The notes below the pieces were generated by a model that ran no database searches, had not been told where the DNA came from, and saw only the letters and a list, made by a program, of their open reading frames with translations. Positions 9,770-20,884 of a stretch of 64,000 nt of DNA are shown piece by piece. A program made the translations under genes and the position numbers. The stretch comes from Ichthyophis bannanicus (lineage: Eukaryota; Chordata; Amphibia; Gymnophiona; Ichthyophiidae): positions 1,227,453,312-1,227,517,311 of the forward strand of contig CM066031.1 in NCBI GenBank assembly GCA_033557465.1, given 5' to 3'. The first letter of the stretch is position 1. Every line of letters starts with the position of its first letter.

Positions 9770-11330
9770 TAGGAAATAGTAATGGGCTGATGGGGGAGGG
9801 CTAGGACTGGAAATGGGCTGATGGGGGGGTCAGAACTGAAAATGGGCTGATGGGGAGGTTAGAACTGAAAATGGGCTGATGGGGAGGTTAGAACTGGAAA
9901 TGGGCTGATGGGGGGTTAAGAATGGAAATAGGCTGATCGGAAGGGGGGCTAGGACTGGAAATGGGCTGATGGGGGGTTAGAACTGGAAATGGGCTGATGG
10001 GGGTTAAGAATGGAATTAGGCTGATCGGGGGGGTAGAGCTAGGACTGGAAATGTGCTGATGGGGAGGTTAGAACTGGAAATGGGCTGATGGGGAGTTAAG
10101 AATAGAAATAGGCTGATTGGGAGGGGGGCTAGGACTGTTAATGGGCTGATGGGGGTTAGAACTGGAAAAGATTTAGGCGTCATTGTGGATACCATGTTAA
10201 AACCCTCAGCCCAGTGTGCAGCGGCGGCCAAAAGAGCAAATAGAATGCTAGGTATGATAAGGAAAGGAATGGAAAATAAAACAAAAGATATTATAATGCC
10301 TCTATATCGTTCCATGGTGAGACCGCACCTTGAATATTGTGTGCAATTCTGGTCGCCGTATCTTAAAAAGGATATAGCGATTTTAGGAAAGGTTCAGAGA
10401 AGAGCCACCAAAATGGTAAAGGGGATGGAAGGATACTCCTATGAAGAAAGGCTAAAAAGGTTAGGGCTCTTTAACCTGGAAAAGAAACGGCTGAGGGGAG
10501 ATATGATAGAAGTCTATAAATTAATGAACGGAGTGGAACGGGTAAACGTAGATCGATTGTTTACCTTATCAGAATATAGAAAGACTAGGGGACATGCAAT
10601 GAAGCTACAGGGTAAACTATTTAAGACTAATAAAAGAAAATATATTTTCACTCAACGTGTAATCAAACTCTGGAATTTGTTACCAGAGGATGTAGTAAAG
10701 GCTGTTAGTGTAGCTGGGTTTAAAAAAGGTTTGGACAAGTTTCTGGAGGAAAGGTCCATAAACCATTATTAAGAAGTGACCGAAGATATCAATGCTTGAC
10801 CCAGTACAAGCATTGTGGAACTTGTGTCTCTTGGGGAAACTGCTAGGTACATATGACCTAGATTGGCCACTGTTGGAAACAGAATACTGGGCTTGATGGA
10901 CCTTGGTCCGACCCAGTATGGCATATCTTATGTTCTTATGTTCTTATGGGCTGATTGGGGGGGGGGGCTAGGACTGGAAATGGGCTGATGGGGGAGTTAG
11001 AACTGGAAATAGGCTGATGGGGGTTAAGAATAGAAATAGGCTGATCAGGAGGGGGGCTAGGACTGGTAATGGGCTGATTGATGGAGTTAGGCCTGGAAAT
11101 GGACTGATTAGGAGGGCTAGGACAGGAAATGGGCTGATTAGGAGGGCTAGGACTGGAAATGGACTTATTGGGGGGGGGGGGTAGGACTGATAATGGGCTG
11201 ATAGGGGCTAGGACTGGTAATGGGCTGATTGGGGGCTAGGACTGGAGTGGGCTGATAAGGGGGACAGGACTGGAAATGGGCTAATGGGGAAGGGGAGGAG
11301 AGTGATGCTGGCCCTTGAAGAAAACTAGGG
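9770..11330 (+). repeat. G-rich minisatellite of hAT 1 (about 26-33 bp unit)
   Basis: The array repeats AATGGGCTGATGGGGG with GGACTGG or TTAGAACTGG spacers, in imperfect units. A CR1 3' end interrupts it at 10163-10948. The reverse complement of the same unit forms the minisatellite of hAT 2 at 32,570-34,160. Apparent proline-rich or leucine-rich ORFs here and at 11,325-12,020 are products of low complexity. Confidence 0.85.
10163..10948 (+). pseudogene. CR1 LINE 3' end with RT C-terminus, inside the minisatellite
   Basis: A frame to 10772 gives the C-terminal CR1 RT block: [69 protein letters not shown] 3' UTR follows (GGCTTGATGGACCTTGGTC), ending in the CR1-like tail TTATGTTCTTATGTTCTTATG. 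It is 5'-truncated and lies between minisatellite units. The frame has no stop, so the copy is fairly young. Confidence 0.88.
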
Positions 11331-12736
11331 GCTAGGGCTACAAATTGCTAGCTGATGAGGGGGGGATGGTAGAATAGGACTGGAAGAGAGTGGATACTGA
11401 GAGGGTCTGCCAGGGGAAGGAGGGGGCAGGAAGGGAGCTGACATGGGGGAAGGAGGGAGGCTGGAAAGTAGCTGATATGGCGGGGAAGGAGGGGGCTGGA
11501 ATGGAGCTGACACCTGGGATGTACTGAAGGGGGACTGGAAGGGAGCTGACACTTGGGGATGGGAGTGGTAGGTGGCTGGGTAATGGGGAGGAGGCTGGAA
11601 GGGAGCTGACTTGTGAATGGCACTGGAAGGTGTATGGACAGAGGGTAGGGCGACTGGAAGGGAGCTGATGGGGGGGTGGCACTGAGAGTGGACGTGAGCT
11701 GATATCTGGGATGGTATTTGGACTAGAAGGGGCTTGACAGTGGGGAAGGAGGGGGACTGGAAGGGAATGGACACCAGTGGCAGTGTGGGAATGCAAGGCG
11801 GTTGACATTGGAAGGTACTAGGAGGGGAGCACTGGAAAGGGGGCTGATACTTGGGAGGGTTACTGGAAATGGAAATGGGCCGAAGGAAGGAAGTGAAGAA
11901 AACAAAAGAAGAGATAAGAAATGGTAGATGGACCATAGACCACAGAAAGACAGCTACTAGAAGACAGGAAAGCAGAAGCTTCAGATCGGGACCAACATGA
12001 TCAGAGAATAAAATGGTCAAACAACAAAGGTAGAAAAAATAATTTTATTTAATTTTAGTGATTGGACTTTGTGTTTTCTTTATATTTTACACAGTATTGG
12101 GGAACTGCATCTCTTATTTATCTGATGTTGCACTGCATGTAGACTCTGGCTTCTTGGGGTTTCAGTTTAAATTTTGTCTACATATTTTTATTTTTACTTT
12201 AGATTGTGGTTACTTATTCTGGACTTGGTGAAGGTCGATGTTGTGAGTGTGTGACTGAGGCCAGGTCTTCTGTTAATATGGAGTTTGTACATAAAGATCT
12301 ATACTGTACTGTATTAATTTGACTTGTTCAGCTTTTCAAATAGGTGTATGGATGTTCCAGGGGCCACTGTAGTATTTACAGTGACACTTTTTTTGGATGG
12401 GCTCCTTATGTGAGTTTTGGAAGTTTGTGCTGATTTGGTATGTATGGTAGGTTTGCTCTTTGTTGTAGGGTTTTGTATTAGTTCACAATATGCCTGGTAC
12501 TAGAGAATAGTGGTTGTTGTTGTTAGTGAGATGATCAGAATCTGATTTTTTTTTTAAATATTGAGTTCTGTGGGTGAATGTCCTGGTTCTGCTCTGCACC
12601 CACTGTGGATGCAAAATATATGTTGAAAAAGAAAAAGCAAGAACCATAACACAGTTTATAACAACAAAATAAAAATGAGTTATAATTTAGTTTTATAAAC
12701 TATGCTGTTGGTTCTTGCTCTCTTTTAGTTCCTTGA
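11331..12736. other. hAT 1 interior: low-complexity then AT-rich DNA, no gene
   Basis: To about 12,000 the DNA repeats GGAAGGGAGCTGA-type motifs. From 12,000 to 12,736 it is AT-rich unique sequence. I see no coding domain. The proline and serine-rich frames on the minus strand result from the repeat. Confidence 0.6.
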
Positions 12737-12744
12737 TGTGCAAA

Positions 12745-13194
12745 CAGGACCGTACCTAGCCCTGTGCAAGCAGTGCAGCCGCACAGGGCGCAAAGGCTTG
12801 GGGGGCGCATTTCGGCTGTCTGCTGTTGCCCTGCCGCCGCTGGCAGGACAACAGCAGGCAGCTGAAATGCGCCCCAAGCCTTTTTGCAGCACTTTATGCA
12901 GGTCTGGTCTCTCCCTCCTCCGATGCAATGTCAGAGCAGGGAGGGACAGATCTGCTTAAAGTGCCAGCGCCTTTCAGATCGGGCCATGCCCCCCCCCCCC
13001 TCCTCCTCCCCATACCTCCGCCCAGCGCTGCCTGCTCGTTCCCTGCTGCTGGTGCCTCCATGAAAAAAACAGAGGGCGGCAGCAGCAGGGAAAGAGCAGA
13101 CAGCGCTGGACGAAGGTATGGGGGGGGGGAGGAGGGGGGCGCGTGTCCAAGCTGCAAGTCGCACAGGGCGCAATTGAAGCTCGGTACGGTCCTG
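12745..13194. mobile_element. hAT MITE nested in hAT 1, TSD TGTGCAAA
   Basis: A 450 bp element has inverted termini CAGGACCGTACCTAGC and CAGGACCGTACCGAGC. The 8 bp duplication TGTGCAAA is at 12737-12744 and 13195-13202. Internally it has long imperfect inverted arms (GCACAGGGCGCAA on both sides) and CCCCCC/GGGGGG tracts. It has no coding capacity. Confidence 0.9.
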
Positions 13195-13209
13195 TGTGCA
13201 AACATCCTG

Positions 13210-13590
13210 CATTCCCTCCATATAGAAACATAGAAAAATAATGACAGAAAAAGACCACATGGCCTATCCAGTCTGTCCTTCCATATCAGCAACTACAACA
13301 GTCCCCTTTTTTCCTTTAGAGATCCTCTGTGTTTGTCCCATGCTTTTTTGAATTCAGATACTGTCCTCATCTCTACCACCTCCACTGGGAGACTATTCCA
13401 CGGATCCTCCACTCTTTCCGTAAAGAAATATTTCCGCATATCACTCCTGAATTTATCCCCCTTCACCCTCACCCCATGTCCCCTCGTAGCAGAACTTGCT
13501 TTCAATTGAAAGAGGCTCTCCCCCTGTGCCTTTATGCCACGGAGGTATTTAAACATCTCTATTATAATCTAATCGGCTTTTTGGTTTGGT
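13210..13590 (-). pseudogene. CR1 LINE RT C-terminus, minus strand, in hAT 1
   Basis: The minus strand encodes TRGHGVRVKGDKFRSDMRKY, then WNSLPVEVVEM and FKKAWDKHRG, the terminal CR1 RT block. The 3' end TTTCTATGTTTCTATATGGA is at about 13,215. It is 5'-truncated at about 13,590. From there to 13702 is hAT terminal sequence. Confidence 0.75.
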
Positions 13591-13702
13591 TCAGTCCCTG
13601 ATTGGAGTTCTGAAAAAGCCTCGCCTCCCTCTAAGGGGGTCGGGGGGGGGGGCACCATCTCATTCTTTGTCTCAGGCAGCAGATTGCCTTGAGCCGCCCC
13701 TG

Positions 13703-15005
13703 CTTCCATCTGTCATATCCTTAACCTATCACTTCCCACTACAACTGTTCCTATGGCCTTCAAACATGCTGTGGTAATACCTCTTCTCAAAAAGCCTTCA
13801 CTACATCCTACCTGTCCTTCCAGTAATCAACTTATCTCTCTATTCCCCTTTGCTTCAAAACTACTTGAACAAGTGGTTCACTACTGTCTTGACTTTCTTT
13901 CCTCTGAAGACCTTCTGGACCCACTGCAATCTGACTTTTGTTCTCTACATTCCAGAAATGGCTCTTGCCAAAGTCTCCAGCGACTTGTCCCTCACCAAAT
14001 CCAAAGGCCTCTACTTGATTCTCATCCTTCTTGACCTTTCTGCCCTCTTTGACACTGCTGATCACCATCTTCTCCTCCATACCCTGTCCTCGCTTGGATT
14101 TAGGGGCTCTGTTCTATCCTGGTTTTCTTCTAGTCTCTCCCATTGCACTTTTAGGGGCTTCTTTACAAAGCCGCGGTAGCGGTTCGCGATCGTTATCGGA
14201 GCCGCGGCCCCATTGATTTCAATGGGGCCGCGGCTCCGATAACGATCGCGAATCGCTACCGCGGCTTTGTAAACAAGCCCCTTAGTGTATCTTCTGGTGG
14301 CTCCTCCTCTACTGCCATCCCGCTTTCAGTCGGTGTACCTCAGGGCTCTGTCTTGGGCCCTCTCCTTTTCTCTCTCTACACTCAGTCCCTTGGTGCACTT
14401 ATTTGCTCCCATGGATTTCAGTACCTTCTTTATGCTGATAACTCTCAGATCTACCTTCTGTGTCTGAAATCTCTCCAGAAATACAGGCACCAGATCTCTG
14501 CCAGCTTGTCCAACATTGCTGCCTGGATGTCTCACCGCTGTCTGAAATTGAACATGACCAAAACTGAGCTCCTTATCTTTTCCCCTAAACCCACCTCCCT
14601 TCTTTCTCTATTTCTGTGGATAACACTACACTCCTCCCTGTTTCCTCAGCTCGCAACCTTGGGATCATCTTTAACTCTACTCTCTCTTTCTCTGCACACA
14701 TCCAACAGAGCTAAAACCTGTCACTTCTTTCTCTATAACATTGGCAAAATTTGTCCTTTCCATCTATACACACTACTAAGACACTTAGCTATTCTTTAGT
14801 CACCTCTCACCTAGACTACTGCAATCTCCTCCTTGCTGGTCTCCTCCTGGATCATCTCTCTCCCGTTCAGTCTGTTCAAAACTCGGCTGCATGGCTAATC
14901 TTCCACTAGCCTCAATATGCTCACATAATCCCTCTTCTCAAGTTGCTTCACTGGCTCCTTATTCATTTACATATCCAGTTCAAACTTTTCCTACTGATCT
15001 ATAAG
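13703..15005 (+). pseudogene. L2-like LINE RT core (continuation of 9010-9246)
   Basis: Plus-strand blocks give [71 protein letters not shown], then the catalytic motif as YADNSQIYL and [14 protein letters not shown] roughly +1 shift and several substitutions are present, including Asn in place of the second Asp of YADD. That points to an inactive copy. A 128 bp MITE sits at 14154-14281. Confidence 0.85.
14154..14281. mobile_element. PIF/Harbinger-like MITE, near-perfect hairpin, TSD TTA
   Basis: A 128 bp palindrome has GGGGCTTCTTTACAAAGCCG at the left end and an inverted partner ending AAGCCCC. TTA is duplicated at 14151-14153 and 14282-14284. A 3 bp TWA target is typical of PIF/Harbinger. 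Its terminus follows the same pattern as the Harbinger terminus at 17982 (GGGG, TTTAC, AA, GCG, TAGCG in register). Removing it restores the LINE frame ...CTFSVSSGG. Confidence 0.88.
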
Positions 15006-15570
15006 TGTTGGAAGTAACTTGAAGTGGGGTCCCACGGCCCTCTGAAAAGGGTTAATATGGAGAATGGTTTGGAATTTTGCTTACAGTCTGAAGTCCAGCA
15101 GTCTGGAGAGAGAGATATTATAAAAAACAAGGTTTTACTTTGAGATGACATTGTTTGTGAGAACGAGACAGAATGCTGGAGCAGAAATGTCTCTGCTCTG
15201 ACCTAGAACATTTAGATAAACAAAGTTTGACATAGAGCTGAATTTGTACAATGTAAGAGTTTTTCCCTAATAAAGGGAAGTGTGATGGCCTAGCTGAGAG
15301 GGGGAATCATGGGAACCTGCACAAGTGTGCACAGCTATGAATTCCTCATTTAAGCTGAAGTTGTACTATGTTATATAACTCTATGTGTCTGTGTGCTTTC
15401 TTTATTTGCAGTTGGATTTAGAGAACTGAATTCCAAGGATCGAGATTAGGTTTTGCTATCTGGTCAGAAGTAGGCTACAGTCTAAGAGATCCATTCAGTT
15501 GGTGCCGTCCATGGATCTTTCAGGTTCTGTTGCTGGTGAGGGGTGAAGCAGGATGTATAGTTTTTTTACA
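15006..15570. repeat. Solo LTR, 565 bp, TSD ATAAG
   Basis: TGTTGGAAGTAAC...TTTTTACA is flanked by ATAAG at 15001-15005 and 15571-15575. It has TG...CA ends and no coding sequence. It contains AATAAA at 15269-15274 and a TATATAA at about 15,373; their order leaves its orientation uncertain. It interrupts the L2-like LINE between RT and the C-terminal block. An LTR left by recombination of a provirus is the simplest reading. Confidence 0.85.
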
Positions 15571-16003
15571 ATAAGTACACTCATTCTGCTGCTCCTCACT
15601 ACCTTCCCTCTCTTATCTCTCCCTACACCACTCCTCAGAAACTCCACTCTTCTGGCAGATTCCTTCTATCTGTGCCCTTCTCTTCTATTTGCTAACTCCA
15701 AAATTCGATCCTTGCACCTTGCTACTTCTTATGCCTGGAACAAACTACCTGAGTCTGTACGTCAGGCTTCATCTCTGACCCTTTTTCAAATCCAGGTTGA
15801 AACCTCACCTCTTTGATGCTGCTTTTGGATCCTGGTCCGCTTAGTCTCCTATGTGTTTCCTTACCATTCTCGTAGGTATATGCTGTTGTGTTGTCTATCT
15901 TGACCAGATTGTAAGCTCTGATGAGCAGGGACCATCTTTTACATGTGCCTGTATAGCACTGTATATGCCTTGTAGCACTATACATATGATAAGTAGTAGA
16001 GTC
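15571..16003 (+). pseudogene. L2-like LINE C-terminus and 3' UTR
   Basis: After the solo LTR the frame resumes with LATSYAWNKLPESVRQASSL and a stop at 15816. The 3' UTR contains AGATTGTAAGCTCTGATGAG and CTGTATAGCACTGTATATGC, ending near a GTAGTAG tail at 16,003. Confidence 0.8.
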
Positions 16004-16559
16004 AGCAATGACTTGAAGGCATTTAAAAAAATTAGAGGAAAGACATTGAGAAGAGAAATATCTATATAAGAAAAGGACAGCTTGTAAAACCCTAATGACA
16101 GAGGCTTGGCTCACTTGGTGATCTGAAACATCCTGTGTGGCCCTTGCTTTGAAAGGTTTGAGGATCCCAGCTTTAAACAAGTAAGAACTCTGTTGAAAAA
16201 AATTATATATGGATTTTTAGTGGTAGCACTTTTACATCTATACTGCTGAAAATCCACATAACTTTAAACAGATTTCTTATCTGTTTTAAATTGTGGATGG
16301 CTGAAAATTGACCTCTGTTACTGTTTATCCACCTTCCTGGCACCTTCTTTCTATTTCTTTGGCCTTTCAACTTGAGACAGTCCACACAAGGGCTACATAT
16401 CATGAGCCTTCATTGATAGCTACCTCTCCCCATCCCTCCATTTCTAAACCCCTCACATCTAACTCAGCCATTGAAATAACAGTTCATTGATTGAAAGATA
16501 CACATCACATTTCTCTTTGGAACTCAGCACAAAGGGCATCATTAGACAAACTGATAGCT
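16004..16559. other. No feature recognised
   Basis: This is AT-rich sequence with short spurious ORFs. I see no domain, repeat pair or terminal structure. Confidence 0.5.
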
Positions 16560-16905
16560 GGCATCACTGGACAAGGATTAAAAAAAATGTTTGGACAAGT
16601 TCCTGGGGGAAACATCCATAAAAAAATCATTAGCCAGGTAAACTTGGGAGAGCCATTGCTTATCTTTGCAAAATGAGCTATGAGAAATAGATCTGCTTTT
16701 GAGGTCTACTGAATACTCATGATCTGGACTGACCATTGTTGGAGACAGGACAATGGATTCATCACACCCAGTATCCTGTTTCCAACAGTGGCCAATCCAG
16801 GTCACAATTACCTGTCAGGTTCCCAAAAAGGTATACATTTTCCATGCTGCTTATTCTGAGGTAAGTAGTAGATTTCCCTGGTCTTCTTTAATAATGGTTT
16901 ATGTG
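16560..16905. repeat. Two CR1 3' ends back to back
   Basis: 16560-16756 reads plus-strand CR1 3' sequence (TTTGGACAAGTTCCTGG, then ACTGACCATTGTTGGAGACA). 16757-16905 is another 3' end in minus orientation (ACCTGGATTGGCCACTGTTG and CAGGATACTGGG on the minus strand). They meet tail to tail and form an imperfect inverted repeat. Both are heavily decayed. Confidence 0.7.
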
Positions 16906-16963
16906 CGGTGTTGGCCTAGTTGAGACAAGTGGTTGAATGGTAGAGTGGCTGACATACAATGTT

Positions 16964-17017
16964 CACTCACTGATGAAGCCTATTGACTTTGGTGAAACCA
17001 ACAGCTGGTTTGGAGTG
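16964..17017 (+). ncRNA. Hammerhead ribozyme-like motif
   Basis: The core CTGATGA (16970-16976) is followed by a helix II region (AGCC...GGT), GAAA (16994-16997), a helix III hairpin ACCA-ACAGC-TGGT, then a U at the expected cleavage position (17010). Helix I forms from CACTCA and TGGAGTG with one bulged G. Short helix III and type I topology are known from Penelope-associated hammerheads. Activity is untested, and helix II is weak with a G-U pair. Confidence 0.5.
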
Positions 17018-17384
17018 TCTTTAGTTTTGAATCATTCTGCATTCCCTATGTGTTGCACGAATCTTTAAACACTGGGTTCCTGTGAAAATTCCGATGAATC
17101 TTCCAAAAAGAAGTACAGTGAGCAGTGGATAACCATCAGATTTTGATGAAAAATATTTATTAATTCTGGATTATAGTCATGGATTTTGAAGTTATTTAAG
17201 TTAAATTTGTGAAGTCTTTGGATTTACCAACAGAAAGCCTTGGAGCACTGAAGTTTGAAGATTTTTTATATTTGTGTGGTGGATGTGTATGAATGGTTTG
17301 GGTGTATGTGTAATTGTGTTTTATTTTTTGTATTTACAATTCTTTTGTATAGTGGATTGTTATTATATGATATTACCACTACTC
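17018..17384. other. No feature recognised
   Basis: This is AT-rich sequence between the hammerhead-like motif and CR1 coding sequence. It may be remnants of the element that carried the hammerhead and of a CR1 3' UTR, but nothing is certain. Confidence 0.4.
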
Positions 17385-17981
17385 TTTGATAAGTCTTATG
17401 GACCTTTTCCTCCAGGAACTTGTCCAAACCTTTTTTAAACTCAGCTACACTAACAGCCTTTATCACATCCTCCAGTAACAAATTCTAAAGTTTGAGTACA
17501 TGTTGAGTGAAAAAATATTTTCGCCAAGACACTGCCAAGAAAACCCAGGGGCTTCTGGGTCGCCAGGAGTCAGGACTGACTCAAAGGCACACATTGCATT
17601 GCATTGCATTGTGTTACATTGTAGCTTCATTGAGTGTCCCCTAGTCTTTCTACTTTTTGAAGGAGTAAACAACCAATCTACATTTACCCGTTCCACTCCA
17701 TTCATTATTTTATAGACCTCTATCATATCTCCCCTCAGCCATCCTTTTTCCAAATTGAAGAGCTCTAACCTTTTAAGCCTTTCCTCATAGGGTTTTTCTT
17801 CCATCCCCTTTACCATTTTAGTGGCTATTTTCTAAACCTTTTTTAAATTCTGCTATATCCATTTTAAGATAAGGAGACCAGAACTACACACAATATTCAA
17901 GGTGCAGTCGTGGCATGGAATGATACAGAGGCATTATAATATCCTTCATTTTATTCTCCATTCCTTTCCTTATGACTCCTA
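17385..17981 (-). pseudogene. CR1 LINE RT C-terminus, minus strand
   Basis: Minus-strand blocks give [57 protein letters not shown] and [11 protein letters not shown]. It is interrupted by an RTE-type fragment at 17523-17620. It is cut on its upstream side by the Harbinger terminus at 17982, so its missing N-terminal part should lie beyond the right edge of the window. Confidence 0.8.
17523..17620 (+). mobile_element. RTE/BovB-type 3' tail with (CATTG)n, inside CR1
   Basis: The segment CTGGGTCGCCAGGAGTCAGG, then ACTGACTCAAAGGCAC, then a CATTG repeat resembles the 3' end shared by BovB-type RTE LINEs and their SINEs (GGGTCGC...AGTCGGAA..CGACT). It sits in the middle of CR1 coding sequence, which resumes on each side. 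Confidence 0.6.
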
Positions 17982-18150
17982 GGGGTATGTTTACTAAACA
18001 GCGATAGCGTTGCAGCGGCGCAGTTTGCACGCGATATGTAACGTTATCGCACGGTACGTAATGTTATCACCCAACAAAGTAACATTATCGAGCGGTACGT
18101 AACGTTATTGCCCAACAAAGTAACATTATGGTGCGGTTTCACGCGAACAC
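17982..18150 (+). mobile_element. PIF/Harbinger terminus with subterminal repeats
   Basis: The terminus GGGGTATGTTTACTAAACAG is preceded by CTA, a TWA-type target. Next come alternating subterminal motifs, CGGTACGTAA(C/T)GTTAT and CCCAACAAAGTAACATTAT, each at least twice. These are likely transposase or Myb-like protein binding sites. The matching inverted terminus is not in the window. It is therefore inferred that the element runs past 64,000. Confidence 0.65.
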
Positions 18151-20884
18151 ATCTCCTGCGGCATTAAGGCACACAGAGGGTGGAGTAAGGCTCCCCAGAG
18201 GGCGGAGAGAAGGGGTCAATGGGCGGAGATTGGGCGGGGAAAGGCTCCATGCACACTAACGCTGTGAAATGAAGGTCTGAAAATTAGTGCCAGTGAAAAC
18301 CTCGCGCGAGAGGCACATTTGCAGGAGAGAGAAACCAGTTCAGTCAGCAATGTACAGCAAAGGCAGGGAAACCAAGAAACGTGATAGTAGTGATACATGT
18401 GCAGCAACAGCATAGTGCCCAAGTTCGAAAGGGCACTTCGGTGAGGCTACAAATGGGGTACAGGGGGCTGCAGGCGGGACATGCAGTGGGGCAGCTGGGG
18501 CACAGGGTGGACTAGGCAGATGCCCAGGTGGCACATAGGAATGCAAAAACAGAAAATCAGCAAGACAGCAACTGACCAAGGGCAAACATGCCCACGAGTG
18601 TGTGTCATACATTGCCCCAATGGACATCAACCAGCAGGTACCCCAAAGGCCACAGAACATTGGCAGGCAGTGCTGTGGGGAAGCATGCATGTCCATGTAG
18701 GCACACCTACCCAAGATCCCACACCATAGGCAGCCGCCTAACGGCACACTGGATGAGTTGGGACTGCGCACCACCAGCACAACTGGCAGAACAGCATGTC
18801 AGCATGGTGGCATAGGGGTGCTGGCAGTGGAGGGGGCAGTGTTATCTGCCCACAGCAGACCAAGGCCAAGCCCGGTCCAGGTGGGTGGCGTGCAGTCCAA
18901 CAGACAAGATCTGTCTGACGAACAGTAATGGTATCCCCTGGGAAGGAACTACCTCTGTGGCAACAGTTTGCTGCAGTACACACAATCAGTGTGTACAGGG
19001 GCAGAAGGTCATAAGTCCAAATCCAAGCTGTGGCTCCTGCAGACCATGTCCCTATATTTTACCCCACAGAGCACATACACAATAATAATGTGCACTCCCC
19101 AGAGCAGATGGTGGCAACCCCAGTTCCGGAGGGCAAACACCATTCAGGCTGTCCATAATAAATATGCATGAGATGCATTTGGAGGAACTGCCCCCATTGT
19201 ATGCAAATGTACCTCATGCATTCAGTAGGGACAGCCTGACAACCTGAATCCTGCCTGAACCACCAGGACCGGATTTGTGAACCTCTGCCCCAGAGCATCG
19301 GCCAACAGGGGCACAAACACCCACACCCACAAGCTCCACCATCCAAAGTCTAATGAAAAGACAGGCTATTGTGTCCTGTGCAGAGCGCCAGCCCCTACTA
19401 CTAGCACCTGCATACCTTAGCAATGTCATCATAAACATGGAAACACGTCCCATATACATCAAAAGGTAGCTATGTCCAATGTCAGATAACAAATCTTAAC
19501 TTAAACACATATTTCTAACAGAGATCCATCATAGCAACCTTATTGATTTATGTGGTGTGTGCCCCCTCATCCATTTCTGACAGTGTTTACCACCCTGGAG
19601 GGTGTCCCTAACAGTATTGATTATCCTACCAATGCCTGCATGAAGCCCGTGACTGGTGTTGCGGACAGGGCTGCCAACCACCGCTATCTTTGCACAAGCT
19701 CAAATAGCTGTGGTAATCTGTGTATGTGTGTCCATTGTTTTGTGGCTGCCCACACCCCACTGAGCCCCCAATGTTTGCACTGGTTCCACTGTTCCACCTC
19801 CAATGTGCATAATAATGAGCAAGGTATTGTGGGTATGGCCCCTACAGGGCGGTTTATCCAGGATGCATTTGCATAGGGCATAGGGCAATGGCTGGGATAT
19901 TGTAGTGGGCAAACGCCATCTGCACGGACAGGGTGGCCACAGCAGGTCATGCTGTGAGAGCACTCTCACTGATTGAGCAGTGACCATGGCATGTCAACCT
20001 TCCCACATAGCCCCATACAGTGCGTTCAATAGTGATATATATGAGTCCCCTATTCCTGGGGCCCAATCACTGACATACCTGCTTGGTGTTGGTGTGAATA
20101 TCCTACATCTGGGTGCACATTGTTCCTCTGGGAACATGCACTAGGTATGGGCTAGCACACTGTGTGCAGTCAGCATGTGTCTGGCTGCAACACCTTGCAG
20201 GGTGCAGCAGGTGTACACTGACTGTGGCCTCTGATGGTGAATGGCAGATTGTGATGGGGGGCAGCTGAGCTGATCATGCCTATCACCTGTCTGGCAAGGG
20301 CCCTGGTATAGGTATCAACCTGCATCAACTGTCGGGTTCCCCAAAGGAAGGTGATTTCTGGTCCCACAGCCTGTCATCATGTTGCAGTACTGCCCATTTT
20401 GGAAATGTTCAGAATGTGGGTATGTTGGGGGCAGATCATGTCCCTTACCCTGACCCAGAGAGGCCGGTTTGATATGTACATCATCATCATGTGAGTCCAT
20501 ACACACCCCTGCTCCAAGAACAAGTGACCATGGCAAGCACACTGGCTATGCACCAGTTTGGTTGCATCACAGTCTACAAGGGGCAGACATGACTGTCAAA
20601 CAGAAACAGGGCATTCGCAGGCGTCTCTGCAAATACCTGTCACACACTAGCACTGATGGACACCTGCAGCAAAACCATCTCAGCCAACTCGGGTACTGCG
20701 GACCTGGTGCTGGTCACCCCACCTCACCCTCAGGGTGATCACAGTACATGCACAATAGCAGGGCCTGTAGGTAGTCAGTGGCAGTAACACGCACAGTCAG
20801 TTCCCTCTACCAAGCTGACGTGCTGTAGAGGTGCATACATCATCTGGGGAGCAGATGTAGACTGCTGTTCTGCATGTGAATTGC
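18151..20884. other. Harbinger-associated DNA without a recognised gene
   Basis: The composition is balanced and rich in CACATGTG-like words, resembling 52-62 kb rather than the AT-rich left part. Short ORFs on both strands show no domain. An inverted-repeat element at 19,095-19,305 is the only clear structure. Confidence 0.4.
19095..19305. repeat. Short inverted-repeat element
   Basis: CAGGCTGTCC (about 19,146) pairs with GGACAGCCTG (about 19,229). Between them ATGCATGAGATGCATTTG and CAAATGTACCTCATGCAT also pair. The ends GGTGGCAACCCCAG and CACCAGGACCGG suggest a SINE or MITE of about 210 bp. The family is not identified. Confidence 0.5.

Larger units (their letters stand above)
9247..13702. 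mobile_element. hAT transposon 1, non-autonomous, TSD CTTCCATC
   Basis: This 4456 bp element is bounded by inverted termini CAGGTGCGGCTCTAC and, on the other strand, CAGGGGCGGCTCAAG. An exact 8 bp duplication CTTCCATC lies at 9239-9246 and 13703-13710. Eight-base TSDs and CAGG termini are hAT hallmarks. It encodes no transposase that I can see. From left to right it holds an imperfect palindrome, a G-rich minisatellite interrupted by a CR1 end, a low-complexity GGAAGGGAGCTGA region, an AT-rich stretch, a nested 450 bp hAT MITE and a minus-strand CR1 end. Joining the flanks restores the LINE RT frame. Confidence 0.9.
9010..16003 (+). mobile_element. Plus-strand L2-like LINE, split by three insertions
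   Basis: RT sequence runs through four blocks: 9010-9246, 13703-14153, 14282-15005 and 15571-15816. It is followed by a 3' UTR with AGATTGTAAGCTCTGATGAG and a tail near GATAAGTAGTAG at 16,003. The gaps are a hAT element, a Harbinger MITE and a solo LTR, each flanked by a TSD. Removing each one rejoins the RT frame. The 5' end appears truncated at about 9,010 against the CR1. Confidence 0.85.

Noticed and set aside
11325..12020. Proline-rich 231-codon ORF and overlapping frames
   Set aside because: Low-complexity GGAAGGGAGCTGA repeats read in several frames, with no conserved signal.
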